Assembly: GCA_036417435.1 (NCBI GenBank)
Contig: CM070908.1
Coordinates: 50,873,090-50,937,089, forward strand
Direction of reading: 5' to 3'
Length of the DNA: 64,000 nt
From: Inia geoffrensis
Taxonomy: Eukaryota; Chordata; Mammalia; Artiodactyla; Iniidae
The translations under genes were made by a program, and so were the position numbers. This document shows positions 12,442 to 22,620 of this stretch, piece after piece; position 1 is the first letter of the stretch; the number at the start of each line of letters is the position of its first letter. The notes beneath the pieces were generated by a model. The model ran no database searches. It was not told the DNA's origin and was given only the letters and a program-made list of their open reading frames with translations.

Positions 12442-12639
12442 CCCAAATGGCTCTTGAATAAATTCAATCCCATAGTAGAGTCTGGGGGTGCATTTTTCAC
12501 AGTACATAATTTCCCTCTCAGGTACCATGTCTTGAATGCTATCAAGAGGTCTCAGGGAATACCAGAAGAACCTTGATACTGTACCACTTTAATTCCTGCA
12601 AAAACAGGACCATTTCGGAAAGCTCTGCATCTCCACTCA

Positions 12640-12684
12640 TTAGTGTGCCTTCCAAAGCGGATTGAAGTATACCCAGCCATCACC
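12640..12684 (-). CDS. OSBPL10: OSBPL10 terminal coding exon
   Basis: Encodes the last 14 residues, GDGWVYFNPLWKAH, then TAA at 12640-12642. The acceptor reads 'gtcttgcag' just upstream (12685 onward on the plus strand), and the exon opens in phase 0, matching the previous exon, which ends after a complete GAG codon. The aromatic-rich GDGWVY..PLWK ending is the usual C terminus of this ORP subgroup; ORP11 has a longer, different ending, which favours OSBPL10. The exon is too short to stand out as an open frame, so it is easily missed. The coding part is only 45 bases and the rest of this exon is the 3' UTR. Confidence 0.93.
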   Translation of the reverse strand, partial: GDGWVYFNPLWKAH

Positions 12685-13432
12685 CTGCAAGACAGAGGGC
12701 ACATCATTACATGGAGACCTGTCGGCGAGGCAAGGGGAGAAGCAAGGGTATCCCCTGCTGCGCTAGTACCGCACACCACCATGCAGTGCTGGTTACCATC
12801 TATCTGTTCAGGACCACCAACCTGTGTGCCGGCCTCTCCTGATGTCTCACAGCCAAGCCATGCTGGTGGTCTCACCACCCCTCCTCAGCCCGGCTGCTTT
12901 TTAGAGCCCATGGGATCTTCGTATCTGGCATTTTGGGAGGAAACCCCACAAAACGACCAAAGTAACGAGGGGGGAGGGCTTCGTTGGTTTACATCAAGGA
13001 AGATTAGTTGGCAAAAAAAAAAAAAAAAAAAAGGCCTTTGAAACAGGGGGACAGGAGAAAAAGGAGGGTAGTTGGACAAACAGACAGGGAAGACAAAAGA
13101 CAAGGGCCTGAATAGGAGGAATCTGCCCAGACCAGTGATTTTTACCACCCACCAGGCTGGAGGGGAGTGCCCAACAAAGGGCACACGCAAGGCCGCAGTC
13201 AAAAGACATCAGCACACACAGGAGAGGACACCAGTCAAATACCAGCGAGGAAAAGGCAAGAGTCAAAACGGTATGCAATCTGGTGCTAGACTAGAGGGAT
13301 GTACTGAATGGTAATCATGCTGGTGCGGGGATGATTTGTATTCTTTAAATATCCTCAAGCCTCCTGTTATATATAAACAGACTGGCTTTTCTTACACCCT
13401 ATGGGAGGAAAACGATGTTTTTTGGTTGTTGT
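12685..13432. other. Intron, no recognised feature
   Basis: Part of the last intron (12685-15406). An A run lies at about 13013-13032. Open frames here have no family resemblance that I recognise. Confidence 0.6.
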
Positions 13433-13440
13433 CATTTTAC

Positions 13441-13641
13441 TTTTTTTTTGCGGTGCGGGGGCCTCTCACGGTTGTGGCCTCTCCCGTGGCGGAGCACAGG
13501 CTCCGGATGCGCAGGCTCAGCAGCCACGGCCCACGGGCCCAGCCGCCCCGCGGCACGTGGGATCTTCCAGGACCGGGGCACGGACCCGTGTCCCCTGCAT
13601 CGGCAGACGGACCCTCAATCGCTGCGCCACCAGGGAAGCCC
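13441..13641 (-). repeat. CHR-type SINE with clear target duplication
   Basis: Reversed short CHR element from its T run to 'accagggaagccc'. An 8-base target duplication, cattttac, is seen at 13433-13440 and 13642-13649. It is in the same orientation as OSBPL10. Confidence 0.95.
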
Positions 13642-13735
13642 CATTTTACTTTTTAATGTGCAACTTTCCACAGAAGCCAGGCAACCTAGTTGTCTCAGAG
13701 AGACCAGATCCAACAGAAGGATCCTTGGGGGATTC

Positions 13736-14172
13736 TGTGATGGTTAATTTTATGTGTTTACTAGCTCTGGACTAAACATGGTTTCTGAGCACAGGGGAGG
13801 GGGCGGTGTTTCCAGATGAAGGTAGCATTTGAATTGGTGGGTGGAGTAATGTAGATATCCCACCCCCATGAGGGTGGGCATCATGCAATGTGCCCAGGGC
13901 CTGAATGGAACAAAAGGTGGAGGAAGCAGGAATTGGCCCTTTCTTTCCTGCCTCACTCATCCCGACTTCTGCCCTCAGCTGGGATTCACGCTATCAGCTC
14001 CCCTGGGTCTCGGGCCTTTGGACTGAATCATACCGCTGGCTTTCCTGCGGTTCCACCTTGCAAACCACAGATCCCATGGCTTTTCAGCCTCCACAGTCTC
14101 ATAATAAATCTATTTAAATTTCTATCTCCTGTTGGTTCTGTGCTGTTTCTCTGGAGAACCCTGCCTAATACA
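13736..14172 (+). repeat. Solo LTR-like element (ERV-L/MaLR class)
   Basis: Starts 'tgtgatggttaattttatgt' and ends 'ctctggagaaccctgc...taataca', with a TG...CA outline of 437 bases and an AATAAA at about 14101-14106. These ends are those of a common mammalian ERV-L-related LTR, possibly MLT2-like. No internal retroviral genes are next to it. The exact family is uncertain. Confidence 0.6.
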
Positions 14173-14688
14173 GAGTTACCTCCCCTGGGCAAGGCCTCCA
14201 AACAGGGATACACTCAGAGTCTCCCCAAGCAGGCTTCCTGTCTGAACCAGCATCTGACCTTGACATCTGTGCTCAGCCCACGGCCCTAGTTCCCGCCTCT
14301 GGGAGACACGTGGCTGCTTCCTGCTCCAGACCAGAAGCCGACCTCAAGGTCACTAACTCTCCCCGCAGACCTCCAGCCCCACGGAGCCATCCTTCCAAGG
14401 AGCAGTAGTCAGACAGGCACTAGCAGTGCCTAGGCAAGGAAAGCCCAGACAGATTTCAACTGGCCCTTAAGTGTTTAAATTTTTAAAAATTCCTTGACAC
14501 CAGGTGAATATCAGATCTCATAAAAATTCTGATTTCTGGCTTCTCTTGAAGAACTGGGCCATCAGCCTGTGATAGCCTGGAGGTCAGTGGCATCCACCCT
14601 TTTAGATACAGACCCTGCGTCTGCCCCGCCCTCACTGGCCTGTTTCTCTCATTGATGCTGCCAGGCTCCTGACCAGCCTGCCTTAAAC
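14173..14688. other. Intron, no recognised feature
   Basis: Between the LTR and the next SINE. Nothing recognised. Confidence 0.55.
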
Positions 14689-14699
14689 ATTGTGGCTCT

Positions 14700-14904
14700 G
14701 GGCTTCCCTGGTGGCACAGTGGTTGAGAGTCCGCCTGCCGATGCAGGGGACGCGGGTTCGTGCCCCGGTCCGGGAAGATGCCACATGCCGTGGAGCCGCT
14801 AGGCCCGTGAGCCACGGCCGCTGAGCCTGCGCGTTCGGAGCCTGTGCTCCGCAACGGGGGAGGCCACAGCAGTGAGAGGCCTGCGTACCGGAAAAAAAAA
14901 AAAA
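14700..14904 (+). repeat. CHR-type SINE with target duplication
   Basis: Short CHR form in antisense orientation to OSBPL10. The target duplication attgtggctc is exact at 14689-14698 and 14905-14914. Confidence 0.96.
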
Positions 14905-14989
14905 ATTGTGGCTCCTACACCTTTGTCATTTCCAATTCTGTTCTCAGAATGCTGCCCGGCTGTGCCACCAACAACTGGGCACAGGGCGC

Positions 14990-15580
14990 CTCGCCCAGCG
15001 GGTGGGCAGTCAGGGGGTGAAGGGCGTGGGGGGGGTCCCTTTCCAACACCACTTCCAGCAGCAGCGCCGGGACGCGGACCCCCGCGGGCCTCCCCGGCAC
15101 GTCCATCCCCCATTGGGCCCCTGGGAGGCAAAGCTCTGAAAGGGTGCTGTCACGGAGAAGGTTCCAACCAGCCCCGGGGCGGAGCTGGGCTGGCAGGGGC
15201 TTCCCGACCGATCTGCTACTGGAGGCAGAGTAGCAGGGCCGTGGTCTTCATGAAGCAGGACACGCGCCTCCCCGCGGGCGGGTGCGCCTCCCTGATGGGG
15301 GAGCCACGGCCGCCATGCCCAGGCCTCCCCGGCGCCCCCCTGCCCGTCCGGCGGCCGCGATAGGCGACAGCCCCTCCCCCCCGCCCAGGACGCCCGGCAG
15401 GGTCACCTCCTGGATGAAGTACTTGGGCCGCCAGGGCGCGCGGAGGCTCTCCCGCTCCCGCTCCTCCGCGCGCTGCTTCTCCTCCAGCCGCCGCTTTTGC
15501 TCGGTGGCGGCGTCGACGTCCCCCAGCCGCAAGCATCGGGTCACCTCCCGCCAGAGGTTCCTGGGGGGCGGGGGTCATTG
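14990..15580. other. CpG-rich, GC-rich block around the penultimate exon
   Basis: Very rich in C, G and CpG, in clear contrast to the AT-rich DNA a few kilobases away. It includes the exon at 15407-15560 and about 400 bases of the downstream intron. It may be an intragenic CpG island or simply a recombination-driven GC peak. Long open frames here on both strands reflect the lack of AT-rich stop codons. Confidence 0.75.
15407..15560 (-). CDS. OSBPL10: OSBPL10 penultimate exon (ORD C-terminal helices)
   Basis: Reads [20 protein letters not shown], then [20 protein letters not shown], then [11 protein letters not shown], and finishes with a full codon before donor 'gtgacc'. The acceptor is '...ccgccccccag' just above 15560. 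Two bases carried from the upstream exon plus the first G give an arginine (AGG). This charged helical stretch precedes the final tryptophan-rich tail in ORP proteins. Almost every third codon position is G or C. Compared with the human protein as I remember it (not checked), replacements such as K to R, K to E, N to S, T to A, V to A and I to V all fit AT-to-GC changes. The frame is intact. Confidence 0.95.
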
Positions 15581-15844
15581 GGGACAGGAAACAGTCAGGC
15601 AGGGCCAGCGGCCTGAGGCTGCGGTCCTGGTGGGCGAGGAAGGGCCCGAGCCGAGGATGCTGGGCTGCGGGGCGGGAGGGGGTGGGCAGCTCACTCCCCA
15701 CGCCCAGGGCCCCACCTGCACCCAGATCTGAATCCCCTCTCCCCTCCCGGGCTCTGAGCGTCTAGACCAATCTAGGGAAGACTGGAGCAATCAAACTGCT
15801 CCTACAGACAAAATCTACAGCAGCCCCTGCCACGGGGCATTCAC

Positions 15845-16015
15845 CACATTCCTAAACATTTTACATATGGGTTAACTCATCTCATCATCACAACACCCCA
15901 GGGATATAGATGCGATACTATCACCCCATGGTAAAGGGGAGAAAAACAGATCCACATAAAGTGAAGTGATCTGCCCAAGGTCAGCAAGCTGATGGATGTG
16001 AACAGTGGCTGCTCT
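15845..16015 (+). repeat. MIR SINE fragment
   Basis: Ancient tRNA-derived SINE: 'atgggttaactcatctcatc', then a stretch on decimal order of the MIR core, then 'gatctgcccaaggtcagcaa'. Heavily diverged. Confidence 0.75.
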
Positions 16016-16104
16016 CCCACCGGGAGCCCCGGGAGCCCCGTATTAGGAGTTACAGACCCTGGGGGATCCGTCACTTCCCCGTGTCTACACGCAAAGTTGG
16101 ACAC

Positions 16105-16147
16105 ATTCATTCATTCACTCACTCACTCACTCACTCCTTCATTCACT
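16105..16147. repeat. Tetranucleotide repeat (TCAT/TCAC)n
   Basis: Tandem 'ttca' units that turn into 'ctca' units ('actcactcactcactcactc'). Confidence 0.9.
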
Positions 16148-16149
16148 GG

Positions 16150-18026
16150 AGAAGGTGGCAGCTTCCCTCCTCAGGAAGCCGGGGTGCCCCCTCCAGTCCC
16201 ACTCTGTGCTGGAGGGAGGGGACCAGCACTGAGGTGAAGGGGGACACTTCCTCACTTCGGCACATCAGGACCAGTCGGGATTCCGCACAAGGGAACCAGG
16301 CTTTGGGGACATGATGTCTCTGCAGCTGGGGCCGAGCAGAAGCTCCCCGTTAGATCCTGAGTCAGGAGCCCGCAGGGGAGTGGCCAGTGCATCCAGGACA
16401 GCAGCCCTCCTGGGGGACCCGAGCCCAGAAACGGATGGGGCCCGGGCTCTGGCTGCAAGGCCTGCCTGCCCACCGCCACCCAGCACCCCACCATGCAGAG
16501 GGTACAGTGGCACCCTGGCTCCGAACTTACACAGGAGAAACCTCTGGAAGGTGGGAGAAAGCCAGGTCCTACCAGCCTCACAGCCCTTGCTCTTTCTACC
16601 ACGCCCTGATAGCTGACTTAAGAGGGGAAAAGATGGCCTAAAACAGGAAAGGAAGGTGGGGAAGGAGACAGGGAGGGCTGGGTGCCAGGTCAAATCAGTC
16701 CATCACCTGAACCCTCAACACACACCTGGTGCTGAGGGAAGGACTGGGTGCCCGGACATCCAGGGTCGGGGTGCTCTCAGGGCAGGACCTCCCCTGATAA
16801 GGCCCACCATAAAATAGTGGCCTCAAATTTAGAGCGTAGAGAGCCCCAGGGACTGCAGATGGGGTGGTGAGCAAAGAGCCGGCCCACAGGTCAAGGGCTC
16901 GGCCCAGACACCCACAGGGTCCAACCAAGAGCCCCCTGGAGGGGCTCGGCTTTGGAAGGCTCTGAGCTTCAGGACAAAGGGAAAAAGGCGGAAAAGCCTT
17001 CGGGGCGGAGAGGGCGGGGGCAAGTCGGGAAGAAAAGCAAAAAGGAAGCCCAGGGGAGCCTTTGCTAGAAGCGGAGGTCCGGGTGGCCAAGGGCCAGGTG
17101 GTGGCTAGGCCGGGTGTGGCCAGCATTGCCGCATGGAGGGCTCCAGCCCGAGCAGGATGCCTGCCCGGGCCGGGCTCTGAGCATCGTGAGCACACTGACA
17201 GCAGTGGGCCGATGTAAGAGCAGCTTCACTCTCCCCTTAATGGGGCAGGGGTTCCCCTCCACAGGGGCTGGTGGGGCCGGGCCACTGTGGGGCTGAGACC
17301 ACTAGGTGGGCCCTCCTTCACCTCCTCAGGTGAGGCCTGGCACAGGTGACTGGGCTCAGGTGCTCTGAGTGGCAGGTGCTACACCTCAAGGCCATTCCCG
17401 CCTCGGAGAACAAGGTGGGCTGCTGGGTTTGTCAACAGCCCAGGTCCAGGTTCCAGTCAAGTCCACGTGTGCGAGACGAGAAGAGGCGATACGCCCCTCT
17501 CTCTGGCTCCAGACTCCATCCTCCATCCATTCCACTCCCAGCAAGGCTTAATGAGGAGCAGCTAACCTACTCAACAGTCTTGGAAGAACAGCTCAAAGGA
17601 ATCATAGTTTTGCTCTCAACAGCCATCCCAGAAACAAGCGGTGCTGTGACAGCAACCACAGGGCTCCTGATTCTGGGGAGGTGTCATCAGAGGCCAGGGG
17701 AGGGATTCCTTCCTGTCACAGCCCAAAGGGCTGGGTTCACGCCCTCCACTTGGACTCAGAGAAGGTTACACTCTGATCAACAAGAACGAGTGGACTAATC
17801 CTACCACAAAGCCAAGTTTCCAGGACACTGCAGCCCTCTTTCTATTAAACTCGGTGATAATGTATGATTTATACACACTGGTATCCCTGCTTTGTTTCCA
17901 CATAAAAAGCACCTTTCCAATTTCGTTACAAACTCTTCTTGTGATGGCAAACCCTTTCAAAGAATCATCTGTAATTTCACTTGAACCCTATATCCTCTTT
18001 CTACAGAGCAGCATGCTTTTAGATAG
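16150..18026. other. Intron, no recognised feature
   Basis: GC-rich to 17.8 kb. Open frames occur on both strands, but I recognise no protein family and no paired splice sites with coding character. Confidence 0.55.
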
Positions 18027-18249
18027 CAGCGGGGCCGGCAAACGTTCTCTGTAAAGGGCCAGAGACTAAACGTTTTAGGCTCTGCAGGCCATTTGGTCTT
18101 GGTCGCAACTGTTTCACTGCCATTGTAGCCAGAGGGCGGCCACAAACAAGATACAAACAAATGGACGCAGCTGCGTTCCTGTAAAATTTTACAAAAATCA
18201 GCCAGAGATGGGATCTGGCCCATGGGCCGTAGCTGGCTGACCTCCTGGA
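18027..18249 (+). repeat. hAT-type DNA transposon remnant
   Basis: Reads 'gccggcaaacgttctctgta' and 'aagggccagagactaaacg' at the left, and 'tctggcccatgggccgtagc' then 'tggctgacctcctg' at the right. These are the ends of a common non-autonomous hAT (Charlie-type) element with imperfect terminal inverted repeats. The family name is not certain. Confidence 0.7.
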
Positions 18250-18990
18250 TTAAAAACTTAAAATGGCATATTTCCAGAAGATTCTGCTTCTGTACCTGCA
18301 CAAACATCACTTTAAGTGGCTTGCGGGATATCCACATGATACTGTGAGTTCTCCATAATTCACTTAACTGTTTTCCAATTGTTGCACGGTTAGATGGTTT
18401 CTTTTTCTTCCTTTTGTTTATCTTTTAGTTTTTTTTTTTAAATACCCAAATTTCATATTTAAAACCTTTTGTGAATTGAAGAATTTTCCTAGATGAGATT
18501 CCCAGAAATGGACTACAAGAGGTGAACTCACAAATTTGAAGCTACTGATCCACGCAGCTAACCTGCACACCTTCCTACCGGAAGCACAGGGCATAGAGTG
18601 TTAATTTTATCACAGCCTTGCAGGCACTGAATTTTTTGAATTACGTTGCTAATCTGGTAAGAAAAAAAAAAAGTACCCCATTGCTTTGCTGCACAGTTCT
18701 TTGATTACTAGCATCTCTCTGTATTTAACTTTGCAATTAAGTAACAGACCCACAGGGTTGACAACCTCTTTTAGGACAGGCATTGAAGTCTGGGCAGGCT
18801 GTTTTCACACTCCACCCCATGACTGCAGAGCAACTAAACAAAGGATCTACACCTAAGTGACACACAGAGGACAATTCAAGTTTGCAAAGGAATGATTGCT
18901 GGCCCCTTTGCATTGGGCTTCCTCTCTGCCCCTTGGGTCAAGTGCTGAGGACAACAAAGCTCGGAGAGGAGCACATGGCCTGGTCCCCAC
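18250..18990. other. Intron, no recognised feature
   Basis: AT-rich with short T and A runs. No gene or clear repeat seen. Confidence 0.5.
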
Positions 18991-19173
18991 CTGGACTCCA
19001 TGGGGCCCTGCTTCTCGAGGGGTCGGATCTTCTTGGGGTATACTGGCAGCATGGTCGTGTCAATGACCTTGGTCTCCCCGTTGTTGTAGGTGAACTCTAG
19101 GGTCCCATTCCACTCCCCGTGGGCTTTGCACACAATGGTGTTGGTCGGGTTGTGTTTCACTTCTGCTGTGACC
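18991..19173 (-). CDS. OSBPL10: OSBPL10 exon (ORD, late beta-strands)
   Basis: 183 bases. Begins with the G that completes the arginine codon, then [60 protein letters not shown] and AG of the next arginine. The acceptor is 'cattaattcag' and the donor 'gtggggac'. The VTAEV, GEWNG..EF and PLEKQ.P.ES motifs are typical of ORP family ORDs, and [14 protein letters not shown] separates ORP10 from ORP11 as I recall them. The phase joins both neighbours exactly. Confidence 0.96.
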
Positions 19174-19424
19174 CTGAATTAATGAAGCATCGAATTAAAC
19201 ACGCTTTGCAAGATTATTAGAACAGAGACCGACTTCAAAAGGCATCCTCACATGTAGAGATTTTTTTTATGGGGTTGCTTTTTGCTCTTTTGCTCAAAGA
19301 CTAGCTCTTAAAATGTGATCTAATATCCTTGAGCAGTAAAAAGAAAGCGTCAGTGGGAAAACAGGTAGGATCTGAAAACAGTCTGTAGATTAGTTCATAG
19401 GAATGCGGCAATGTTAATTTCTTA

Positions 19425-19497
19425 GTTTTTTTTTCAATTGAAGTATAGTTAATTTACAATGTTGTGTTAGTTTCAAGTATACAGCAAAGTGATTCAG

Positions 19498-19542
<45 letters not shown>

Positions 19543-19690
19543 TTTTCAGATTCTTTTCCCTTATAGGTTATTACAAGATATTGAACATAGTTCCCTGTGC
19601 TATACAGTAGGTCCTTGTTGTTTACCTGTTTTATATATAGTAGTGTGTATGTGTCCATCCCAAAGTCCTAATTTATCCCCCCAATTTCTT
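19425..19690 (-). repeat. L1 3' end
   Basis: Antisense L1 3' UTR: 'attgaagtatagttaattta', then a CA run (19501-19539), then 'ccctgtgctatacagtaggt'. Same orientation as OSBPL10. It faces the plus-strand L1 at 19950-20640 and can pair with it. Confidence 0.85.
19501..19539. repeat. (CA)n microsatellite
   Basis: About 19 CA units within the L1 3' end. Confidence 0.97.
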
Positions 19691-19949
19691 AATTTTTTTC
19701 AACCAATACTGTTTTATTGATTTTTGACAATAAATTAGGCGGTTGAAAATTATACATGTTTTACACTATATTGTATACACTATATAGTGTGATTTGTTTA
19801 GTTGAATTTCATCAATTTGTTAGTTTTGATAAAAACGCCAAGGTTTTATAAGATGTTATTATTGGGGTGGAAATCACAAAACTCAGTAAAAACAAAATAT
19901 AAATATCAATTAAGTCTATCTGGTCTATTGTGTCATTTAAAGTAGAACT
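19691..19949. other. AT-rich intron spacer
   Basis: Lies between two L1 ends of opposite orientation. No recognised element. Confidence 0.5.
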
Positions 19950-20640
19950 AACTACCATATGACCCAGCCACCCCACTACTGAGCATATACCCTGAGAAAA
20001 CCATAATTAAAAAAGACACACACACCCCAATGTTCACTGCAGCACTATTTACAATGGCCAGGACATGAAAGCAACCTGAGTGTCCATCGACAGATGAATG
20101 GATAAAGAAGATGTGGCACATATATATAATGGAATATTAGCCATAAAAAGAAATGACATTGGGTCATTTGTAGAGACGTGGATGGACCTAGAGACTGTCA
20201 TACCGAGTGCAGTAAGTCAGAAAGAGAAGAACAAATATCGTACATTAACGCATATACGTGGAATGTAGATAAAGGGTACAGATGAATCTATTTGCAGGGC
20301 AGGAATAGAAAAGGCAGACATAGGGAACGAATGTGTGGACACGGCATGCGGGGAGCGAAGGGGAGGGTGGGATGAATTGGGAGATTAGGTGTGACATAAA
20401 TACACTACAACATGTGTAAAGTAGATAGTTAGTGGGAAGCTGCTGTATAGCACCGGGAGCTCAGCGCGGTGCTATGGGATGGCCTAGATGGGTGGGAGGG
20501 GGGAGGGGGGAAGGGGAAGGGAGGTCCAAGAGGGAGGGGATATATGTATACATATAGCTGAGTCACTTCACTGTATAGCAGAAACTAACACAAGATTGTA
20601 AAGCAATTATACTCCAATAAAAAGTATATATAAAACTTTA
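19950..20640 (+). repeat. 5'-truncated L1
   Basis: Begins at 'aactaccatatgacccagcc' and runs to 'caattatactccaataaaaa'. Antisense to OSBPL10. A CHR SINE follows it directly. Confidence 0.88.
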
Positions 20641-20870
20641 GGGCTTCCCTGGTGGTGCAGTGGTTGAGAGTCCACCTGCCGATGCAGGGGACACGGGTCC
20701 GTGCCCCGGTCCGGGAGGATCCCACATGCCGCAGAGCGGCTGGGCCCGTGAGCCATGGCCACTGAGCCTGTGCGTCCGGATCCTGTGCTCCGCAATGGGA
20801 GAGGCCACAACAGTGAGAGGCCCGTGTACCGGAAAAAAAAATAATACATATATATATATATATATATATA
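20641..20870 (+). repeat. CHR-type SINE with AT-repeat tail
   Basis: Short CHR form whose tail has grown into a TA microsatellite (about 20848-20870). Target duplication tatataaaactt is seen just before 20641 and again near 20885-20896, so the TA tract lies inside the inserted unit. Confidence 0.92.
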
Positions 20871-20901
20871 CGCACAAACATACATATATAAAACTTAAAA
20901 A

Positions 20902-20908
<7 letters not shown>

Positions 20909-20932
<24 letters not shown>

Positions 20933-20934
20933 TA
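20909..20934. repeat. (TA)n microsatellite
   Basis: About 12 TA units after an A run, directly downstream of the SINE target duplication. Confidence 0.9.
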
Positions 20935-21218
20935 CGCTTCTCCTCCCTCAAATAGCAACTAATAGTGTACATTTCAACCACCAAAAGAGTGTCAGAGTCT
21001 AGGGGGGAACTTTTCGATCACTAAACAAGGTCGAACCCCTCCAGCCTGGCTTCACAAGGGCCCCTGGTGGAGATGTGTGGCCCTTTGCCTCACCCACCCG
21101 GCCCGGGGGCTCCGGGTCTCAGCTCTGGGTGAAGGCAGAGCCCACCTCCCTCTCCCCAGGAGCCTGCTGCAGGCAGAGTAACACAGTAGAAACGGGAGGT
21201 GGAGGAGCCCGGGGTATG

Positions 21219-21322
21219 TTTTTCTTTTTTTTTTTTGGTGGGGGGTGGGGGGGCTCTCACTGTTGCGGCCTCTCCCGTTGCCGGCAGACGGGCTCTCAAC
21301 CACTGCGCCACCAGGGATGCCC
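21219..21322 (-). repeat. Internally deleted CHR SINE
   Basis: Has the tail side (T run, then 'ggcctctcccgttgc') joined directly to the head side ('cggcagacgggctctcaacc', then 'gccaccagggatgcccc'). About 110 central bases are missing compared with the other copies. Confidence 0.85.
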
Positions 21323-22220
21323 CGGTTCCTCTTTTTCTAATGGCGAAGCTCGGGATGAATTCGGTGTTTTCAAACCTAGGTCTGGAATTTTTCTCCCTGA
21401 GCCTGAACACCACCGGGAGCCCAGGCGGCATCAGGAATCCTCCCAGCGGCACACAGCGGAAGGGTATCCGTGCTGTGCTGGTAACACTTTAACAACGGGC
21501 TCACCAGGGGGGAAATCGCCTGGTTTACAGCTTTTGCGTTTCTGTGCTGCCCCACCCACAGCGGATCTCAAGCTACCACTGGGGCATGAGGGGCCTCGGA
21601 GCTGGGGAAAAACGCGCATAATCAGCTCTTGGGGGCTGGTATGTTTGGCTCCAAAACGGCCACTGAAGGTGCCTACTTTCCAGGGGACACTCCAGCACCC
21701 CACATGAATGCCATCCGGAAAAGCTTTCCAAGAAAAAGGTCAAAGATGGGGGCTTGCTTATTATCCATCGATCTGCTCCAAAGGGGGAAATTTATAATTA
21801 GAGCCATAAAAACGAGGTGATGCTCCCCTCAAACAGAGGGCCTCTCCTTCTGTTTCTTAGGAATGCTTCCCAGCTTCCAAAAGGAGAGAAACGGTCCTGC
21901 TCTCATAGATGCAGGATTCGGGATGTTGCATGGAGCTCACAGAACAACTGCATCAGTGCAGGTCAGGCCTCGGGCCTCGGAAGCGAGAGGTTACGATAAC
22001 GCCAGAAGCCCTTTGTTCTCTGGGGCATGTTCCGCCAACACATCACCAGACTGGGGAGGGTTCAAGATGCCGCCGGTGAGACATGTCATCTGAAACAGAC
22101 CTGTTAAATTGATCTTGATTTTTCAACTCATCCCACGACTGGAACCCAGTCTTCTGATGCAGACAAGAAACCTGGGCCATCGTGATCGGACAGAGACGGA
22201 GTCTCCCTGGCCCCTCCTAC
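21323..22220. other. Intron, no recognised feature
   Basis: No gene or clear repeat recognised before the next OSBPL10 exon. Confidence 0.55.
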
Positions 22221-22407
22221 CTGTGGACCTTCCCTCCGTAGAAAGGCTTTGTGTGGAAGATCACTGTCGCTGAGTACCCGGTCTTGGCGCAGGTGATGCT
22301 GACTTTTCCTCCGAGCTCCACCCAAGGGATGGTGAGGATGGACCGGGCGTAGGCACTGGGCAGGGTGAACACATACTCCTCCCCATGCTCCAGGAGCCGC
22401 AGCACAC
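22221..22407 (-). CDS. OSBPL10: OSBPL10 exon (ORD central barrel)
   Basis: 187 bases. Its first two bases complete a glycine begun in the 31482-31959 exon. It then encodes [61 protein letters not shown] and AG of an arginine. The acceptor is 'gtcttcctcag' and the donor 'gtaggagg'. The P-W-x-E-L-G-G and G-Y-x-A-x-x-x-F-x-x-K-x-x-x-G-G motifs are shared by ORP lipid-transfer domains and form part of the barrel that holds phosphatidylserine or PI4P in this subfamily. The frame is intact and conserved. Confidence 0.97.
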
Positions 22408-22620
22408 CTGAGGAAGACAGGAGGGAAGGGTTAGGCTCGCACACCCGAGGAAAGCACAGCTGGTGAAACCGAGGAGGACCCTGAGGTTGTAGCCTCCGTG
22501 ACCTTCCCTGAGTTCCAAAGGGCAGATTGCAACAGTTGCTACTCGAGGGAGGCGCAGCCAAGAAACCACCGGAGGCAAAAGATTAAAGGAACAGAGACGC
22601 TCATCAAGATTAGGAGACCT

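Larger units (their letters stand above)
11340..12639 (-). other. OSBPL10: OSBPL10 3' untranslated region (inferred extent)
   Basis: Follows the stop codon at 12640-12642 on the minus strand. The stretch is free of recognisable transposons, unlike its surroundings, which fits a maintained UTR. Candidate poly(A) signals lie at 11559-11564 and 11362-11367, giving a UTR of about 1.1 or 1.3 kb. The true end cannot be set without RNA data. An 11-base perfect inverted repeat lies inside (12380-12441). Confidence 0.6.

Noticed and set aside
13336..13775. Three overlapping plus-strand frames
   Set aside because: All cover the CHR SINE at 13441-13641.
14872..15363. 163-codon plus-strand frame
   Set aside because: Open because of high GC. 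It starts in a SINE tail and has no family resemblance.
15282..15731. 149-codon plus-strand frame
   Set aside because: Antisense shadow of the real OSBPL10 exon at 15407-15560.
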